Assembly: GCA_963575745.1 (NCBI GenBank)
Contig: CAUYUJ010022396.1
Coordinates: forward strand, 85,001 to 119,477
Reading direction: 5' to 3'
DNA from: Prorocentrum cordatum
Lineage: Eukaryota > Sar > Dinophyceae > Prorocentrales > Prorocentraceae
DNA length: 34,477 nt
In this document: positions 18,473-26,796 of the stretch, in pieces
Layout of the letters: each line of letters opens with the position of its first letter
How positions within the stretch are numbered: the stretch's first letter is position 1
Made by a program: the position numbers and the translations under genes
The notes under the pieces: model-generated
What the model was told of the DNA's origin: nothing
Databases searched by the model: none
The model's input: the letters and a program-made list of their open reading frames with translations, nothing else

Positions 18473-18880
18473 AGGCACCCAAGACGCCCGAGAGACCCCC
18501 AGGACCGCCAGGAGGCGCCCAAGAGGCCTCCAAGACGCGCCCAAGAGATATCCCAAGAGGCTCCGACAGGCATCCAAGAGACCTTTGGCCATTTTGCTCG
18601 CCCTCCTCCTCCTCCTGCTCATCCGTCTTCCGTCATCCGTCCTCCTCCTTCTCCTCATCCTCCTTCTCTTCCTCCTCCTCCTATTCATCTTCCTTCTCCC
18701 CACTCCCTCATCCATCCATCCATCCAGCATCCTCCGTCTCCTCCTTCCTCCTTCGCACGGTTCGGCTGCCCCCCTCCTTGCTCCCGCACTTCCCTGATCA
18801 CCTCAACTCGCCTGGGCGTTGTTTCTGGATGGGCTGACGGTGATGCGCGAAGCGTCTAGACTATTGCAACAGCACCGATT
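17870..18880 (+). repeat. Composite repeat: CCCCAAGAGG array + poly-C and CTC tracts + conserved tail (copy 2)
   Basis: Same order as 2690-3500: a GCCCCAAGAGC array with an 11-bp period (clearest at 18140-18200); the family core CTTCTCGCCTTTTCGCTTCC at about 18058; TTTGATCGATCTCCTTCAA at about 18250; a pure C run of about 40 bases (18430-18471); a CTC-rich tract (18600-18780); and the tail TTTCTGGATGGGCTGACGG with GCGAAGCGTCTAGA. The shared tail after the microsatellite shows that the whole composite was copied, not just the simple repeats. Confidence 0.75.
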
Positions 18881-18994
18881 GGACATGCAACGAAATCTGT
18901 TTGTCCTACCCGTCCCCCCTCGGCGACACTGCATTGCTGCATCCGCCAATGCCTATGCTAGGATAGTCTGCTGTGCGCACGCGCATCACAACGC

Positions 18995-19783
18995 TCACTC
19001 CTGCGACTCCAACTGCGGGATATCGCCGCCGCCATCGTCGTCATCGGCGTTGCCGTCGTAGACCGTCCAACCACGTTTGAGAATATCGCCCGTAAGGGAC
19101 TCAATCGCTGTCTCAATGTCGGCGAGTTCCATGGTTTTTGGTTTTTGGTACTGCAAGTGCTTGCGCCCGTCTGCATCCTTGCACTGCAGGAATATAGACT
19201 TCCTGCGATAATCGAACTTCGCCTCTGGCGTGGGCAATTCAATGCGATCCTCTGGGCGCTTGCGCTTGAGCGGCTTCACAGGCGTTGGCTGCAAGGCCGA
19301 CGCCGTCGCCACCTTCTGGAGCCAAGTGAGATTCTCCACGGTCAGCTCAACACATGGCACCCTCAATGGCATGAGCTCCACGGTCATCTTCACATTGAAG
19401 GTCGCGCCCTCGTTGCAAGTCAAAGCCACGCTGGTAACATAGGGCAAGTCGTCGGGATTCACCGCCATCCTGTTGAAGCCATCTGGGAGAGCGGGTGGCT
19501 TCTCGCACGGGTTGCACGCATGCAAGTGGGCAAGTAAGACCTCGTCCACGCGCGTGTTCCTCGCCTTGCGCAAATCCTCCAGGATGCAGCTCTTGCTCCA
19601 GTACTTGGCCTTGCCCTCGTGGGATAGGCCGAGTTAGACAGCGAGAGGTCTATCTGTCTGCCTGAGCTCGACGTACGTAGCTCCATCGATCGTCTTGGTG
19701 TACTGGGGCACCCACGTGCGGACGTGCTTCATGTCCGCGGCATGATATTGGACCACGGGCTTCGCCTCGATCGTGAACGACAT
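18995..19783 (-). CDS. Uncharacterised protein gene interrupted by one in-frame stop or a short intron
   Basis: Reading from the ATG at 19783, the frame gives MSFTIEAKPVVQYHAADMKH and continues to codon 49, meets TAA at 19634-19636, and then continues in the same frame for 212 codons to a stop at 18995. The downstream part looks real: CEKPPALPDGFNRMAVNP, a basic patch PLKRKRPEDR that may be a nuclear localisation signal, and an acidic end DDDDGGGD. No ATG restarts the frame close to the stop. Either the gene is disabled by one nonsense change, or a short intron removes it. A phase-0 GC...AG intron of 78 bp at 19604-19681 would do so, matching the GCTT introns proposed in the neighbouring gene. 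No family recognised. It lies about 340 bp downstream of the next gene's possible last exon, on the same strand. Confidence 0.55.
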
Positions 19784-20118
19784 CGGCGCGCGTGAAATCA
19801 GCCGCGCGAACCCCCCGCGGCGGCCGAGCGCAACCTCGCTTGATCACTGACGGCTTGTCACTGCAATCGAGCCCGCGCCCAGCCGCAGCGACGAGGCTTG
19901 GACCAGCGCTGCCGCTGCCCCCTCCCCCATCCCCCTCTCCCCGCGCGAGCGCACGCGAGCTGTTTTTGTTTCTCCTGCAAGCGCTGAAAGAGAAGAATAC
20001 GCCATGTGTCCAGAGGACGCCGTGTGTCCTGCAAGCGCTAAAGGAAATCCGCAATAATAATACCATTGTCTCCTTAATCGGCGTGCCGCCCCACCGACCT
20101 GAGATCGCGGCACAAGTG

Positions 20119-20214
20119 TCAAATAAGCTCGGCTCCGCGAGCCACGACTACTGCGTGCGGACCCTCTTCATCGGCGGGCTTTCGCCGCCTTGGGTTCAGT
20201 GCGCGAAGGCTGGT
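20119..20214 (-). CDS. Possible terminal exon of the multi-exon gene
   Basis: A 31-codon open frame reading TSLRALNPRRRKPADEEGPH and ending in a TGA at 20119-20121 follows directly after the A-rich segment. It is basic then mixed, in the style of a C-terminal tail. It is assigned only because the upstream exon has no credible end of its own. Confidence 0.25.
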   Translation of the reverse strand, partial: TSLRALNPRRRKPADEEGPHAVVVARGAELI

Positions 20215-20221
20215 CCCCTTT

Positions 20222-20595
20222 TGATTGGGTTTGTTTTTTTTTGTTTTTTTTTTGTGCTTTTTTTTTCTGTTATTTTTGGGTTTTTTTTTTTTGTGTTCTT
20301 TTTAGTAACGTTTGTTTTGGTTTTTTGTGTTTTTTTTTTTTTTGTTTTTGTTTTTTTTTGTTTTTTTTTTGGCGTTTTTGGTTTTTTTATTTGTGTGTTT
20401 ATTTTTTTGTTTTTTTTTTTTTTTTTTTTTTGTTTTTTTGGTTTTTTTTTTGGTTGCTGCTGTTGTTTTTTTTTTTTTTTTTTGTTGTTTTTTTGGTTTT
20501 TTTTTTTGTTGTTTATTTTTTTATGATTTATTGTGATTTGGTGTTTTTTGGTTATTTTTTTGGGTTTGTTTGGAGTTTTTTTTTTTGGTGTTTTC
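20222..20595 (-). other. A-rich (coding strand) probable intron
   Basis: On the plus strand this is about 370 bases made almost only of T with scattered G. On the coding (minus) strand it is A with scattered C. The preceding exon runs into it and would read Lys/Asn/Gln homopolymers. A donor could be GTTCCTGG at about 20601 or GAAAAC at 20595, with an AG acceptor at about 20215-20225. The boundaries are not certain. Confidence 0.45.
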
Positions 20596-21123
20596 CAGGA
20601 ACGGTATTTTCAATGTAAACTTCTCCGCGCCGACCGAGGCGTCAACGGTGTGAAGCTTGATGGCCATGTTAGACTTCTTGGGGTCGGTCACCTCTTTGTC
20701 AATGAGCCAGTAGTGCGGCATGAACCCTTCTATCTTCGCCATCTTGTAGCTGCCGCGCGTGTTGTCCGCGATGCCGCCTGGATCATGCTTCTGCAGCTTC
20801 ATGAAGATGTAAAGCTTCTGCGCGACGCCGTCCGCATTAGTGATCTCCGCGCCGACGTCGATGGCACCGTTTGGAGCTGCATCCGAGAAGGCAACTTTGG
20901 TCGAGAAGGGCGGGAAGATCGCGCTGGAGACATCGATGTCAACCTTGGCGTACACGCCGCGGTGCTCCGTGGGCTCCGTCACGATGTCGACCATCTCGCC
21001 CGCTGCCCCCTGTAGGTTACACAATGCATCAAGCGCCGACGTCACGTGACCAACCAACACCATGCGCTGCCAGTCCGAGTTCGAGCGCGGGTCGCACCTG
21101 GCACTCCAATCGTTGATGTATTC
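20596..21123 (-). CDS. Exon 3 of uncharacterised multi-exon gene
   Basis: The exon starts right after ATCCCAACAG (acceptor at 21124) with GAATACATCAACGATTGG, reading EYINDWSARCDPRSNSDW, and stays open for 176 codons to PFL at 20596. Content includes VDIVTEPTEHRGVYAKVDID, KLYIFMKLQKHDPGG and GFMPHYWLIDKEVTDPKKS, a mixed alpha/beta composition with none of the bias of the surrounding repeats. Upstream of the acceptor the frame dissolves into Pro-rich translation of a C-rich tract, as expected of intron sequence. The join to exon 2 is in phase 0. No domain recognised. Confidence 0.6.
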
Positions 21124-21340
21124 CTGTTGGGATGGTGGGATGGGTTGCGGGGGTGGTGGGTTTGGGCGGGGCTGGGATGGGCGGTGGGGTTGGGGTAACG
21201 GTGCGGGATGGAGAACAAAAGGAAAAGAGCACGTGGGCTGCGGGTGTGTAAGACAACCAAACTCCATTGCCAAAATCGTTGCCCCCTCCCCCACCCCCTC
21301 CCCCTATAGTATACACGCCGCCCTCCTACGGCTTGCAAGC

Positions 21341-22411
21341 GTGGAAGGGGGAGAGCGCGGCGTCCTTCTTCGGCTCGCGTTTTGTGATCACCGTGAACTC
21401 TTGTGCACGCGGGGTGAGTAGCGATTTCAGGAGGTATGCCGAATCGACTGTGTAGTCGCTCCCATCGCCGATGCTCTGCAGCTTGATCTCATCCTCCTTG
21501 ACTTCCTGCACCTTGTATACAGTTTTCATCTTGATGACCTCGATGTGGCAATTGGCGCTCACGCCCATACTTGCCAATTTGTGCATCCTGTCGGCGATTC
21601 CGCCTACGCTCTGCACTTGTGCAGAAGCCGCAGCTTGCTGCGCGGGAGCTTTGGGCGGGGCTCCTTTCTTCGCCCACGGGGATGTGATCTGCGTGCCTGC
21701 AATGGTAGCCAGGTCTTGCACGTACTCGTAGCCGATGTGGTGAAGCGACTCGAACTTTTGGCTCCTGGGGTCGGGCTTCTTCATGCAATGGTGCACGAGC
21801 CTCATGCCGAACCTGTTGATCAACGTCTTCACGGCCGCGTTGTCTTCTGACAGGTTGACAGTTTTTGCGATGTCTATAGCCATCGATTTCATGATGTCTG
21901 CCTGCGAGATCATGCGCTGCACTTCCTTGTTACTCGTGAGCTTAAGCCCGAAGTCACCCGATGCAAAGAGGTTCTGAAAGTCGCCCGATGCATACTTGCT
22001 GTCGGCGCTCATCATTGCCTTTACGCAATCAATGCGGAAGGGAATGCAGCCCAAACCATCCGAGCCGATCACTGCATCAGCCACCGCCGCCAAGACGGGG
22101 CCCTGCACAATGCGCGGCTTCTGGCACGAACGGTTGAAAGCCCGAAGCTCCTTCAAATTCGGTGCGTCTGGTCCACCAGCGAGCTTCCTCGCAAACGTCG
22201 CCAAACTCTGGATCTCTGAAACGAAATCTGGATTTCTGGATTGCGCTTTTGTTATTGCCCTACCCCACGCGACGTCGGGGTTCAAGATGTCGCCCTCCTT
22301 TTTATTGGCTTCGAAGTTGGTGACGATCTTCTGCGCGTCCCCGTGCATCTTGAACAAGGTCTCCCACCTAGTCTCATTCATGGAAACCTTCTGCGCAGCA
22401 TTTCCAGACTC
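21341..22411 (-). CDS. Exon 2 of uncharacterised multi-exon gene
   Basis: 357 codons between an acceptor TTCAATCAG at 22412 and a GC-type donor CAC|GCTTGCAAG at 21340. It reads ESGNAAQKVSMNETRWETLF at the start and KREPKKDAALSPFH at the end. The middle is a long helical region (about codons 30-230, with QADIMKSMAIDIAKTVNLSE), followed by an Ala/Pro/Lys linker (KKGAPPKAPAQQAAASAQ), then a basic/acidic region that may be beta-rich (VIKMKTVYKVQEVKEDEIK). If the exon were an independent gene it would start at the ATG at 22438, which remains possible. No family recognised. Confidence 0.6.
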
Positions 22412-22512
22412 CTGATTGAACGCGGCTAAAGCCAACATAAATGCGGGGGGGGGGCGGGGGCGGGGGCAATCGAAAAGTTAAAAGGTGGGCCATCGATTTC
22501 ACAAACTTAAGC

Positions 22513-23151
22513 GGGTCCTGGGGCAAGTCTAATGGCGCCGAATGCGTCTTCAGCCTGCCAGACAAGCACGTCCCATTCAAACCCCTCCTTCGCAGCATCT
22601 GCCAACGTGGGGCGCTTCAACCCGATCTTGTGGATGTCAAGCTTCCCGTCGGTACCGAACTCGACGTTATCTGAATCTGTAGGGCTGCCAAACTGAATGC
22701 AGCGGGTCGCCTGGGTCGTGTGCGACTTGCTCACGCTAAGGATTTTGATCTCGCCCTCGTCGTATGGCGGCAAGAAGCCGTGGGATTCCTTGACAAGGTC
22801 TCCGTTGAACTCGAGTGCCTCGGCGTGGCGCTGGTGAGATGGGGGTGGCATCTCGATGGCAAAGGGCACGCCCACCTCATCCATGCTGAACCCGTCGCTG
22901 CAAAAACTGCGCACCAGCGTGCGCACGTGGGATGGAATTATGCCATCGCCGTACCTGTTCCGCGGGTGCACGGCCACGTAGCGCCCATTCGTTTTCTGGC
23001 GCCTCAGCAGACCCTCCTTCCGCAACAATCGCACCGCCTGGTCGCGCAACTGGAGAATCGGGGGGCAATGGCTCAACGTGTACTCCTTGATGATGTCGAA
23101 GATCTGCTCCTGGACGCGCTCCACGCGAGCCTGCATGGTCTCACCCGCCAT
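22513..23151 (-). CDS. Exon 1 of uncharacterised multi-exon gene, possible winged-helix-like N-terminus
   Basis: The start is the first true ATG, at 23151 in a GGGCCATGG context (MAGETMQARVERVQEQIFDI). 213 codons run to a GC-type donor GGACCC|GCTTAAG at 22512; reading on gives a stop three bases later. Residues 10-60 (IKEYTLSHCPP, RDQAVRLLRKEGLLRRQKT) have the helix-turn-helix spacing of a small DNA- or protein-binding fold, followed by GRYVAVHPRNRYGDGIIPSH. This block looks conserved in style but I cannot name it. Joined with exons 2 and 3 the protein would have about 746 residues. The gene is on the same strand as the transposase and lies against the right end of the candidate element. Confidence 0.6.
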
Positions 23152-23330
23152 GGCCCAACTGCAATGCGCGAAACGCAAGGCGGGGGGCTGCGCTGAACGC
23201 AAGCTTGCAAGGGTGCCTGAAACCTTTGTCTGGGCCAGCGGCAGCACAAATGCATGAAACAACTATTGGTTTCGCAGCATGCCTCCCACGGCGCCCGCGC
23301 AATATTCCAGATCGGGCACCAAGGTTCTCT

Positions 23331-23346
23331 TAGGGTTTAGGGTTAA
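23331..23346 (+). repeat. Short interstitial TTTAGGG telomere-like motif
   Basis: TTAGGGTTTAGGGTTA, slightly over two units of the plant/dinoflagellate-type telomere repeat. Too short to exclude chance. Confidence 0.4.
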
Positions 23347-23439
23347 CGACATTGGCGTCACAAGTGTTTTGGGCGTCCTGTTCAGCGCGCGCGCTGTTAT
23401 ATATATTGATTGAAAATGCATGCCCATACATGGCGTTAG

Positions 23440-23803
23440 TTTGCGTAACTGCAGTTATGTGGCACTTACGCGCCACTTATGTGGCACTTACGCGCCACTT
23501 ATGTGGCACTTACGCCACTTACATAAGTAGCTCGTAAGTTACTTACGCTACTTATATAAGTAGGCCGTAAGTACTTATAAGTAGGCCAAAGTACTTAAAA
23601 GTACTTTGGCCTACTTATAAGTAGGCTGCCCCTACTTATAAGTAGCTCCTAAGTAACTTAGCTACATATGAGCTACTTACACTACTTATGAGCTACTTAC
23701 GAGCTACTTACACTACTTATCAGCTACTTACGAGCGACTTAGGAGCTACTTATAATTGGCGTAACTGCATAAGTACTTATAAGTACCCCCGCCGCGCGCA
23801 GTA
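23440..23803 (-). repeat. Right TAAGTAG subterminal array and inverted repeat
   Basis: Read on the minus strand from the outer end: the 37-bp terminal repeat, then many units of GTAAGTAGCTC / ATAAGTAGCTC, then GGCCAAAGTAC inverted pairs, then TGGCGCGTAAGTGCCACATA units. It mirrors the array at 5607-5805. GCGTAACTGCA occurs on the plus strand at both 23442 and 23757, marking the array's two sides. Confidence 0.8.
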
Positions 23804-24140
23804 GCCATATCACGAAACGCTCTTAGAACTCAAACATGTTCCAAGAAAAAACACAATGTTTTCAGAACAGAAGCCCGATGGGTTAAGACCAGACGGTCCC
23901 AGCCAGACATGTTCTGAGAACATCTCGTGGGAACCACAACATCGGGTGCGGCAAAGAGGGGGGTGTCCAAGAGGGGGGGGGGCAAATCATGACCGGCGGC
24001 ATGTGCGCGGCCCAGCGGGGGGGCCGGGGACGTCATGAAATAAGAAGAGGCGCCATGAAATCTTGGGAAATATATCATGGCCCCCGCCATGATATCCACC
24101 CCCCCTAGTCATCACCCCCCTCTTTTCCGCCCCCGACAAA
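23804..24140. other. Outer flank of the candidate element, no gene
   Basis: Contains a short palindromic motif ATGTTCTGAGAACAT at about 23907 and C- or G-run-rich stretches. Nothing coding is supportable. Confidence 0.45.
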
Positions 24141-24141
24141 G

Positions 24142-24387
24142 GGTTCTTAGAACATTGTTTGGTGGGGCTATAAGCGAGCCGGGACGCTTCGCCACTGCAT
24201 GAGTGCGCAGACCCCGAATCCCCACCGACTCACCGCACGGTGTGGTCACCACCCCGTTTGGGGACCCGAGGAGGAGGAGGAGGAGGAGGAGGAGGAGGAA
24301 GAGGAGGAGGAGGAGGGAGGAGGAGGTTCTTAGAACATCGCTTGGTTGGGGCATAAGCGAGCCGGGACACCTCGCCACTGCCTGACT
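24142..24387 (+). repeat. 60-bp direct repeats flanking a GAG microsatellite
   Basis: GGTTCTTAGAACATTGTTTG through CGCCACTGCATGA (24142-24201) recurs as GGTTCTTAGAACATCGCTTG through CGCCACTGCCTGA (24325-24387). Between them lie an 85-bp-family fragment (CCACCGACTCACCGCA) and a GAG tract (24270-24322). Confidence 0.75.
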
Positions 24388-24449
24388 CCGGCGCGCCGGG
24401 TCCGACTGTATGCGGCTCGGCGTGCGGCCAGCAGGGCGGCCCGCCTCGC

Positions 24450-24689
24450 TGCGGACACGGCCAGCGGGCAGGTCCCCCCCCAGAGGTGAGTGTACGAGGC
24501 GGAGAATTGAGAGAAAGCAGTCTAGAGATGACCCCCAACAAAAAAATATTTACTATGCGAAATTCAACAAAAAAACAGTCTAGAGAGAACCCCCAACAAC
24601 AAACATTGAAACATAACACCAGCATCGTCCCAGAGTATTGTTTAGACTACTTTTGAAGATGTCTCCTGTAGGAGGGACGTGCCCGCCCC
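24450..24689 (+). mobile_element. Degraded hAT-like MITE relative (copy B')
   Basis: The right end GAGGGACGTGCCCGCCCC and internal ATCGTCCCAGAGTATTGTTT match the family consensus. The left end is weak (GCGGGCAGGTCCCCCC at about 24464). It contains two GTCTAGAGA...ACCCCCAACAA direct repeats (24517 and 24579). Copy B is inserted 8 bp after its right edge. Confidence 0.45.
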
Positions 24690-24697
24690 TGTTTTAC

Positions 24698-24865
24698 TTC
24701 CATCGGGCATGTCCCACCCACAGGAGGATTCTGGGCGAGAAATGAAACATGGTCTAGGGATGCTCAACAAATTCTGCAAACATAATTTGAAAATCGTCCC
24801 CAGACTAATTTGTTGTTTGACTATCCTTGCATCTGCCTCCTGTAGGAAGGACGGGCCCGACTGAA
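24698..24865 (+). mobile_element. hAT-like MITE, copy B
   Basis: Begins TTCCATCGGGCATGTCCCAC and ends AAGGACGGGCCCGACTGAA. Internally it has AAAATCGTCCCCAGACTAAT and the terminal CCTCCTGTAGG. It is flanked by TGTTTTAC (24690-24697) and TGTTAGAC (24866-24873), an 8-bp duplication with two changes, suggesting an older insertion than copies D and F. Confidence 0.7.
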
Positions 24866-24869
24866 TGTT

Positions 24870-25375
24870 AGACGCCTGGAATGGGTACGCAAAGTATGGG
24901 AACAGTGCCCAACATTGTCCCAAACCAACAGCGGCCGCTGTTGGGCAGGCGGCGTTCTGTCTCGAGTGGACACAGTCCGCAGCGACACTGACAGCGAAAA
25001 ATGCTCAAGATGGACAATAACTGTGGTCGGTCATTGTGCCCATTCTTTCCCTACCCATTTCGATCGTCCCGAGCCTTGTCGGCGGCACGGCATCCGGAGA
25101 GATGCAGAGCCGGGGCGCTTCAGCCGTGAGCCGGCGCCCAGGGACCGGTGCCCGGAGAACTCGGCAGGGGGCGTCCTCGACCACGTCTGTATCCGCTGCC
25201 TGCCGAGGTCCTCAAAGACCGAAGCCCCAGGCGGTGGCTCAGGGTAGATCCCCGCCTCGAATCGGCTACACGTAAGAGCGACCCTGGGCAAGAGTGACCT
25301 TCGGTGGGCGACTCGTTACAGGGGGACGCGAAGTGGCCAAACCCGGGCGCGCAGAGCGAACGGAGGACCCCATTG
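24870..25375. other. No gene recognised
   Basis: Mixed GC-rich sequence. Frames of up to 110 codons are present in several registers but none has a recognisable domain or clear compositional support. Confidence 0.4.
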
Positions 25376-25389
25376 GGTCCGTATCAAGC

Positions 25390-25520
25390 CCTGAGATCCG
25401 ACGTAGCGAACAAAAATGCAACATCGTGGAAAATCACGCCCAGACCCCTAGACCACATCTTCCTGCGCCACTATTCGAGCCGGATGGATCTGTGAGGGCT
25501 CCAGGGCCCGAAAAAAGGCG
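25390..25520 (+). repeat. Dispersed repeat with ATCCGACGT...CATCTTCCTGCGCC blocks (plus copy)
   Basis: ATCCGACGTAGCGAACAAAA, AAAATCACGCCCAGACC, CATCTTCCTGCGCC, TTCGAGCCGG and CCAGGGCCCGAAAAAAGGCG occur in order. The same blocks in the same order are on the minus strand at 26655-26780, so the two copies form an inverted pair about 1.2 kb apart. Confidence 0.7.
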
Positions 25521-25780
25521 AACACGCATGGCTCGAACAAATTGATGCGTCAGGATATCTAGGAAGGTCACTCTGGCAAACGGTCACTCTCACGTGTCTA
25601 GGGAAATCAAACAATTCCGATACTGCTACTCCGCGGACGCGCTCTGACCAGAATTTCGAGGCGAATCCAACGGTGGAGACGAGGGCTTCCCAGGAGACCG
25701 AAACGGGGGACAACAAGGGAAGGGCAGCCAGCGGTTTATAAGTATCCTTTCCTCCCCTGAGTGTAGTCGACCGGAACATT

Positions 25781-25984
25781 GGCGGCGAGCGAGCGGGGGA
25801 AGTGAGAAGGAGAAGGCCTGCTCTGAGGGCGGCGGGACGCGGGACTTCTCAGAAGCCCTCGCGCCGTCTGTGAGGGTTTTCTGTGTCGTCGGGAAAACTC
25901 CGAAAACTTCTCGGGAGGCTGGGGGACTTCCGAGCCTCCTGAGAAGCTCCGCCCCCTCCTCGCTTCCCCCCCTCGCTCGCCGCC
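25781..25984. mobile_element. Small element with ~30-bp imperfect terminal inverted repeats
   Basis: The left end GGCGGCGAGCGAGCGGGGGA is matched in inverted form by CCCCCCTCGCTCGCCGCC at the right end. Secondary pairing inside (GACTTCTCAGAAG; CGGGAGGCTGG with CCTCCTGAG) adds a fold-back character. 204 bp, no gene; target duplication not visible. Confidence 0.6.
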
Positions 25985-26041
25985 GAGAAGAGGTGAGACA
26001 GTCAGTGCCAGCCGGCTCTCAGTCCATCAGCGGCGGCTGCT

Positions 26042-26287
26042 CAGTTGACCCAAAAGGGGGTCCAGCTGAAAAGGGGTGGTGCAATAGGCTTGGGGCAGTT
26101 GTACTGCAAATGCATTGCGACGGAGGAATGCACTGCATTGTCATGTGTTGCACGCGACAGTCCAGCAATGCGTTTGGGGCACTGGGATGTATTGCACACC
26201 CCGAATCTATGGCAGCCCCGCAAGTCTATCGCACCACATCTATTGCACCACCCCCTTTTCGCTGGACCCCCTTCAGGGCCAAACAGA
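26042..26287. mobile_element. MITE-like insertion flanked by 25-bp direct repeats
   Basis: The left end GACCCAAAAGGGGGTCCAGC and an inner GGTGGTGCAATAG are matched in inverted form at the right end (CTATTGCACCACC, GCTGGACCCCCTTCAGGGCC), giving about 45 bp of imperfect terminal inverted repeats. The 246-bp segment is flanked by identical 25-bp direct repeats beginning TCTCAGTCCATCAGCGGCGG (26017-26041 and 26288-26312). A duplication this long is unusual for a cut-and-paste element. Confidence 0.75.
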
Positions 26288-26289
26288 TC

Positions 26290-26500
26290 TCAGTCCATCA
26301 GCGGCGGCTGCTGCTCCAGCTGCCCGGGTAAGCGGGGGTCACCCCCTGCGCCCGGGCCCGTGTAGCAGTCCGCATCGAGCAGGTCGGCCGGCGGCTCGCG
26401 GCCGCACACCTCCGGCTCCGGGCTGACCTCGGGCTCCTCCGGGGGAGCAGCACGCAGCAGAACCTGGACCTCTTCGCATTGCGAACCAAATTGTTCAATT
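26290..26500 (-). other. Weak coding trace (minus strand) next to the insertion
   Basis: One frame reads CEEVQVLLRAAPPEEPEVSP, then EPEVCGREPPADLLDADCYT and ends PPLMD with a stop at 26290. The acidic composition differs from the repeat-type frames around it and could be the last exon of a gene. The upstream part of the same frame is repeat family sequence, so support is thin. Confidence 0.2.
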
Positions 26501-26654
26501 TTCGGCCTCCAGGGGCCCCCCTCCCCTAGCCTCGGGACCGTCCAGAAACGGCTCGGGATGAAGCAGCGGTCCATGGGAAGGGGGTCCAGACCTCTGGGGT
26601 CGACGCTGTGAAAAATCACGACGTCGGGGGTCTGGGTACCCTGAGATCGTCTCG

Positions 26655-26780
26655 CCTTCTTTCGGGCCCTGGGGCCCTCGCAGGGATCGAGCCGGCTCGA
26701 GAAAAGGCGCAGGAAGATGGGCCCCAGGTCTCCGGGCGTGATTTTTGTTCGCGATGTTGTGATCTTTGTCGCCACGTCGG
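26655..26780 (-). repeat. Dispersed repeat, inverted copy of 25390-25520
   Basis: On the minus strand: ATCCGACGTGGCGACAAAGA, ACAAAAATCACGCCCGG, CATCTTCCTGCGCC, TCGAGCCGG and CCAGGGCCCGAAAGAAGGCG. Conservation between copies is patchy (about 70-75% by eye). Confidence 0.7.
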
Positions 26781-26796
26781 ATGACAGGGCATAGCA

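Larger units (their letters stand above)
5607..23803. mobile_element. Candidate 18.2-kb CACTA-class transposon carrying several genes
   Basis: The ends are a perfect 37-bp inverted repeat: 5607-5643 begins TACTGCGCGCGGCGGGGG and ends CTTATGC, and 23767-23803 is its exact reverse complement. Just inside each end lies an array of TAAGTAG-type units in mirrored orientation (5607-5805 and 23440-23803). If the terminal TA is a target duplication, the element proper begins CTGCGCGC. All convincing genes of the window lie between the ends, including a Tnp2-like transposase. Known CACTA elements are large, have subterminal repeat arrays, make 2-3 bp duplications and often carry extra genes. The ends here do not begin with CACTA, which is a mark against that class. 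The 100-N gap at 14378 lies inside, so the contig may be misjoined. Alternative: two independent TAAGTAG repeats that happen to face each other. Confidence 0.45.
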
